Source: Pseudomonadota bacterium (GTDB lineage: Bacteria > Pseudomonadota > Alphaproteobacteria > Sphingomonadales > Sphingomonadaceae). From it: 8,569 bases of DNA. A program made the position numbers and the translations under genes. The stretch lies in the NCBI GenBank assembly GCA_023390675.1, contig JAEWCK010000058.1:1-8569 (forward strand). Reading direction: 5' to 3'. The notes under the pieces are model-generated. The model was given only the letters and a program-made list of their open reading frames with translations. It did no database searches and was not told where the DNA came from. This document shows positions 5,845 to 8,569 of this stretch, piece by piece (position 1 is the first letter of the stretch; each line of letters opens with the position of its first letter).

Positions 5845-6761
5845 TGCGCCATCGCCGCCTCGGCCGCACCGGGCTCGAATTGTCCGAAGTCACGCTCGGC
5901 ACGATGGGGCTGGCGTCGCCGGAGACCGACCGGGCGGAAGCTGCGGCGACGGTCGCGCTCGCGCTCGATCGCGGCGTCACCGGCTTCGAGATCGACGCAG
6001 GCGACCGTGGGGCGGCCGAGCTGCTCGGCGAGGTCTTCGCGCGCGAGGGCGCGGCGCGGCGCGTCCACGTGTTCGCGCGCATCACGCCGCTGGTGCGCTT
6101 CGACCTTCCCTCACCGCACGTGCTCGTGCAGCAAGCCTATCCGGGCAGCCATATCCGCGGCCAGACCGAGGCGCTGCTCGCCACGCTCGGCATCGAGCGG
6201 CTGGCGCTCCAGCAACTGCACGCCTGGTGCCCCGAATGGCTGCGCGAAGGCGACTGGCTGGAGACGATGATGCGGCTGCGCGCGGAAGGGAAGATCGCGG
6301 GCTGCGGCGTCTCGCTGTTCGATCACGATGTCGATGCGCCGCTCGAGGCCGTCGCGAGCGGGGCGATCGACGCGGTGCAGGCGATGCTCAATGTCTTCGA
6401 TCAGGGGGCGATTCCGGCGCTGCTGCCGCTCTGCATCGCGCACGATGTCGGCGTGATCGCGCGCTCGCCGCTTTATTACGGCGCGCTGGCGGGCGCCGCG
6501 CCGCGGAGCGACTATTTCTACGACGCGCACCGGCGCGAGACCGCCCGGCGCGTCGACAGGCTCGCGCGCGAAATCGCGCTGCCCGGGGAGACGGCCGCAG
6601 ACCTCGCGCTGCGCTTCGCGCTGTCGCACCCCGCCGTCACGACGGTAGCGGTGGGCGCCCGCTCGCGCGCGCATCTCGCGGCCGATCTGCATGCGTTCGA
6701 GCAGGGGCCGCTGGAGCCGGCGCGCTGCGCCGCGCTCGCCGCGCACAGGTGGCTTTGCTGA
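5844..6761 (+). CDS. Aldo/keto-reductase-fold protein with degenerate catalytic tetrad
   Basis: A 305-residue (alpha/beta)8-barrel protein of normal AKR length. The start is the ATG whose first base is the last base of the previous stop; the residues after it, MRHRRLGRTGLELSEVTLGT, are a textbook AKR N-terminus. Other fold markers are GVTGFE...AAELLGEVF (44-65), LALQQLHAW (120-128), GCGVSLFD (153-160), IDAVQAMLNVFD (175-186), GVIARSPLYYGALAG (203-217) and the nucleotide-site segment VAVGARSRAHL (268-278). Against the usual Asp-Tyr-Lys-His tetrad, the Asp position holds Glu49 (an Asp is at 51), the Tyr position Asp54, the Lys position Arg79; only His126 is kept. The usual hydride-transfer chemistry is therefore doubtful, although the cofactor-binding end looks intact. 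It could be a non-enzymatic NAD(P)H-binding partner or carry a changed chemistry. It is coupled to the DUF1826-like gene and converges on the next gene. Confidence 0.88.
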   Translation: MRHRRLGRTGLELSEVTLGTMGLASPETDRAEAAATVALALDRGVTGFEIDAGDRGAAELLGEVFAREGAARRVHVFARITPLVRFDLPSPHVLVQQAYPGSHIRGQTEALLATLGIERLALQQLHAWCPEWLREGDWLETMMRLRAEGKIAGCGVSLFDHDVDAPLEAVASGAIDAVQAMLNVFDQGAIPALLPLCIAHDVGVIARSPLYYGALAGAAPRSDYFYDAHRRETARRVDRLAREIALPGETAADLALRFALSHPAVTTVAVGARSRAHLAADLHAFEQGPLEPARCAALAAHRWLC

Positions 6762-6781
6762 AGCGGCGCGCGCTCAGCAGG
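6754..6781. terminator. Hairpin shared by two convergent genes
   Basis: GCTG (6757-6760) pairs with CAGC (6775-6778), and after a one-base bulge AGCG (6762-6765) pairs with CGCT (6771-6774), leaving a GCGCG loop. The stem can extend by T6756-A6779 and weak T.G pairs. Both stop codons (6759-6761 plus strand, 6776-6774 minus strand) lie in it. No T-tract follows on either strand, so termination in both directions is plausible but not shown. Confidence 0.45.
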
Positions 6782-7253
6782 CCGAGATGGTCAGCTGGTG
6801 AAGCAATGCCTTTCCCCGCCCTTCCCAGCGATAGGCGTAGCTGCCGCCGTTGCGGACGACCGTCGCCATGTCCTTCGAGCCGCACACCTTGCCCTGCATG
6901 GTCTTCTCGATGCCCTTGCGCTGCTCCGCGGTGACCGTGGCGGCGTCCATGTCCACGACGTAATCGTAGCGGATCTGCGTGCCCACCGCGGTCACGCTGC
7001 GCAGCGTGGTGATCGCATCGACCTTCATCGGCAGCTGCGGCTGCATGTCCAACGCCGACTGGCGCTGGAAGCAGGCCATTATCTGCTGCCGCTTCGCCGG
7101 AGCGAGCGCCTGGAACTCGGCTTCGGTCGGATCGTGATCGAGCCCGCAGACCTTCGCGGCATCGGCGCCTTTCTCGACATCGGTGGTCTGCGCGCTCGCC
7201 GGCGCGGCAGCGGCAAAGGCGAGGCCGACGAGCAGGATATGGAACGTTTTCAT
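6774..7253 (-). CDS. Small exported four-cysteine protein of unknown function
   Basis: A 159-residue protein read from ATG 7253-7251. Residues 1-21 (MKTFHILLVGLAFAAAAPASA) are a clear signal peptide cut before Gln22, which is why this start is chosen over an upstream in-frame ATG at 7328 that would bury the signal peptide inside the protein; GGGGGAAAG lies just ahead of the chosen start. The mature protein has four cysteines (36, 61, 124, 159, the last being the C-terminal residue), probably two disulfides. An acidic helical N-terminal part (KVCGLDHDPTEAEFQALAP) is followed by alternating beta segments: TQIRYDYVVDM (92-102), KTMQGKVCGSKDM (117-129), GGSYAYRWEGRGKALLHQ (136-153). I do not recognise a family. 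It is convergent with the AKR gene and divergent from the GH31 gene. Confidence 0.8.
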   Translation of the reverse strand: MKTFHILLVGLAFAAAAPASAQTTDVEKGADAAKVCGLDHDPTEAEFQALAPAKRQQIMACFQRQSALDMQPQLPMKVDAITTLRSVTAVGTQIRYDYVVDMDAATVTAEQRKGIEKTMQGKVCGSKDMATVVRNGGSYAYRWEGRGKALLHQLTISAC

Positions 7254-7275
7254 GACTTTCCCCCAGTTCGTGCCG

Positions 7276-7304
7276 AATTTCGCAATGCCGGGCCGGATTG
7301 TCCA
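7276..7304 (-). promoter_or_regulatory. Candidate promoter of the four-cysteine exported protein gene
   Basis: On the minus strand TGGACA (7304-7299) and GAAATT (7281-7276) are separated by 17 bases and lie 23-51 bases upstream of the ATG at 7253. The -35 is good and the -10 weak. There is no independent support. Confidence 0.25.
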
Positions 7305-7339
7305 GCGCGCGTTTACTCGAGACGCCATCCGCTTGCCGC

Positions 7340-7368
7340 TTCCGCCGCTTCCCGGGAGGCGCTAGGGT
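7340..7368 (+). promoter_or_regulatory. Candidate promoter of the GH31 gene
   Basis: TTCCGC (7340-7345) and TAGGGT (7363-7368) are 17 bases apart; the GCTAGGGT context resembles -10 regions often seen in sphingomonads, but the -35 is weak. Its value comes mainly from position: a start near 7375 would put the palindrome at 7378-7391 immediately at the beginning of the transcript. Confidence 0.3.
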
Positions 7369-7377
7369 CCGCGACGT

Positions 7378-7391
7378 TGTAACCGGTTCCA
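7378..7391. promoter_or_regulatory. LacI-family-type operator candidate
   Basis: TGTAACCGGTTCCA is a 14-base palindrome with one mismatched pair (T7380/C7389) and the core AACCGGTT at 7381-7388. LacI-family operators are characteristically palindromes with a central CG-containing core flanked by A/T, and sugar-catabolic genes in alphaproteobacteria often carry TGnnACCGGTnnCA-like sites. It lies between the candidate -10 and the ribosome binding site of the GH31 gene, a position suited to repression that is relieved by a sugar inducer. No regulator gene is in the window. Confidence 0.55.
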
Positions 7392-7406
7392 TCACCGGGG
7401 CGAGAA

Positions 7407-7412
7407 GAGGAG
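7407..7412 (+). promoter_or_regulatory. Ribosome binding site that sets the GTG start of GH31
   Basis: GAGGAG is six bases upstream of GTG 7419. The in-frame TAA at 7380-7382 rules out any earlier start except codons between the two, none of which is ATG or GTG. Confidence 0.8.
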
Positions 7413-7418
7413 TTCCAC

Positions 7419-8569
7419 GTGCGCTGGTTGCTCGCGATCGTGCTGGCATTGTTCGTCGTCCCCGCCTTCGCGCAGCAGCATCCGGTATCGGGCGGCGTCG
7501 AGGTCGCCCGGGGCGGCGAGACCCTGCGCGTCGAGGCGCTGACCGATTCGATACTGCGCGTCCGGATCGCGCGTGATGGCCGTTTCGCCGAGGACGCGAG
7601 CTGGGCAGTACCCGCCGAAATCCGCGCACGCCGCGCGAAGGTGGCGGCCGCCCCCGACGGCTTTGCCACCTCGGCGCTGCGCGTGCGAGTCGATCCGGCG
7701 ACGCTGCGGCTCACGATCGCGGACAATGCGGGCAAGACCATCCTGGCCGACGCCGCCGCGCCGCTCGCCCGCGACGGCGTGCGCTTCACGCTCGCCAAGG
7801 CGATGCCGCAGGGCGAGCGCTATTTCGGACTCGGCGACAAGACCGGTCCGTTCGACCGGCGCGGCGCGAGCTATGTCGACTGGAACACCGACGCGTGGGG
7901 CTATACCGGCACCACCGACCCGATCTACAAATCCATCCCCTTCTTCCTGAGCGTCGGCGGCAAGGGCGGCGCCTATGGCGTGCTGCTCGACAACACATGG
8001 CGCAGCTGGTTCGATTTCGGGCACCGGGCGGACGGGACGCTCGCCTTCGGAGCCGAAAGCGGTCCTGTCGACTATTACGTCATCGTCGGCCCGGGGCCGG
8101 CCGACGTGGTGCGCCGCTACACCGGTCTGACCGGCAAGGCGCCGCTCGTGCCGCGCTGGGCATTGGGCTTCCAGCAGTCGCGCTACAGCTACATGACCGA
8201 CGCCGAGGTCCGCGACGTGGCCGCGCGGCTGCGCAAGGACCGCGTGCCGACCGACGTGATCTGGCTCGACATCGACTATCAGGACCGCAACCGGCCGTTC
8301 ACGGTCAACAAGGCCGCATTCCCCGACCTCAAGAAGCTTGCGGGCGATCTCGATGCCGACGGAATCAAGCTTGTCGCGATCACCGACCTTCATGTCGCCG
8401 CCGCGCCCGATCAGGGCTATGCGCCGTACGACAGCGGCAAGGCGGGCGGGCATCTGCTGCGCAACCCCGACGGCGGCCTCTATGTCGCGCCGGTCTGGCC
8501 GGGGCCGTCGGTCTTCCCCGATTTCACCCGCAAGGCGAGTCGCGACTGGTGGGGCACGCTGTTCAGGGG
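7419..8569 (+). CDS. Secreted GH31 glycoside hydrolase, alpha-glucosidase/alpha-xylosidase type (partial, C-terminus off the right edge)
   Basis: The first 383 residues are present, starting at GTG. Residues 1-18 (VRWLLAIVLALFVVPAFA) are a signal peptide, so the enzyme acts in the periplasm or outside. Residues about 25-240 are the N-terminal beta-sandwich with the GH31 signature GERYFGLGDKTGPFDRRG (132-149), WNTDAWGY (155-162) and DPIYKSIPFFL (167-177). The barrel begins near 245 with RWALGFQQSRYSY (246-258), PTDVIWLDIDYQDR (277-290; Asp286 is the substrate-contact Asp of the family), FTVNKAAFPDL (294-304), and VWPGPSVFPDFT (359-370). The catalytic nucleophile block (W-x-D-M-N-E type) would follow a few dozen residues beyond the edge and cannot be checked. 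The family retains anomeric configuration and removes terminal alpha-linked glucose or xylose; which one is not decidable here. An operator-like palindrome precedes the gene. Confidence 0.95.
   Translation, partial: MRWLLAIVLALFVVPAFAQQHPVSGGVEVARGGETLRVEALTDSILRVRIARDGRFAEDASWAVPAEIRARRAKVAAAPDGFATSALRVRVDPATLRLTIADNAGKTILADAAAPLARDGVRFTLAKAMPQGERYFGLGDKTGPFDRRGASYVDWNTDAWGYTGTTDPIYKSIPFFLSVGGKGGAYGVLLDNTWRSWFDFGHRADGTLAFGAESGPVDYYVIVGPGPADVVRRYTGLTGKAPLVPRWALGFQQSRYSYMTDAEVRDVAARLRKDRVPTDVIWLDIDYQDRNRPFTVNKAAFPDLKKLAGDLDADGIKLVAITDLHVAAAPDQGYAPYDSGKAGGHLLRNPDGGLYVAPVWPGPSVFPDFTRKASRDWWGTLFR

Noticed and set aside
7254..7328. A longer start for the four-cysteine protein at 7328
   Set aside because: It would place 25 residues ahead of a clear signal peptide; ATG 7253 with a purine-rich stretch upstream is better.
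7392..8453. A 353-codon minus-strand open frame opposite the GH31 gene
   Set aside because: The plus strand carries unmistakable GH31 motifs throughout this span; the minus frame is a shadow.
1..8569. tRNA, rRNA, CRISPR, insertion sequence, phage or toxin-antitoxin genes
   Set aside because: No repeat arrays, transposase motifs, cloverleaf-like sequences or small paired toxin-antitoxin frames were seen on either strand.

Overview
The window looks like chromosomal DNA from a high-GC alphaproteobacterium, most likely a sphingomonad (Sphingomonadales). The reasons are strong G/C preference at third codon positions, a very large TonB-dependent receptor of the Xanthomonas/Caulobacter carbohydrate type (TIGR01782-like), a DUF6491-type small exported protein, and a secreted GH31 glycosidase. 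I see no tRNA, rRNA, CRISPR array, insertion sequence or phage gene. The genus is inferred, not demonstrated.

Layout. (1) 1-687, minus strand: the N-terminal 229 residues of an exported, probably lipid-anchored protein resembling the DUF6250/YesU group; it runs off the left edge. (2) 688-930: a 243-base divergent intergenic region holding several short inverted repeats and weak promoter candidates. (3) 931-4608, plus strand: a 1225-residue TonB-dependent receptor with signal peptide, TonB box, plug and barrel, whose barrel carries six closely spaced cysteine pairs. A strong hairpin (4659-4690) follows. (4) 4715-6761, plus strand: a tight three-gene unit made of a DUF6491-like exported protein, a DUF1826-like protein with an HxD motif and distal His, and an aldo/keto-reductase-fold protein whose catalytic tetrad is almost entirely replaced. 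(5) 6774-7253, minus strand: a small exported four-cysteine protein of unknown function, convergent with the previous unit and separated from it by 12 bases that form a hairpin with both stop codons. (6) 7254-7418: a divergent promoter region with a LacI-type palindromic operator candidate. (7) 7419 to the right edge, plus strand: a GH31 alpha-glucosidase/alpha-xylosidase starting at GTG, truncated before its catalytic nucleophile.

How it fits together. The receptor, the YesU-like lipoprotein and the GH31 enzyme are consistent with a glycan uptake and degradation region: an outer-membrane importer flanked by exported glycan-active or glycan-binding proteins, with local repressor control of the glycosidase. 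The three-gene unit in the middle is the least explained part. It pairs a possible metal-binding, oxygenase-like protein with a degenerate reductase, and nothing in the sequence ties it directly to sugar catabolism. The substrate of the receptor cannot be read from the sequence.
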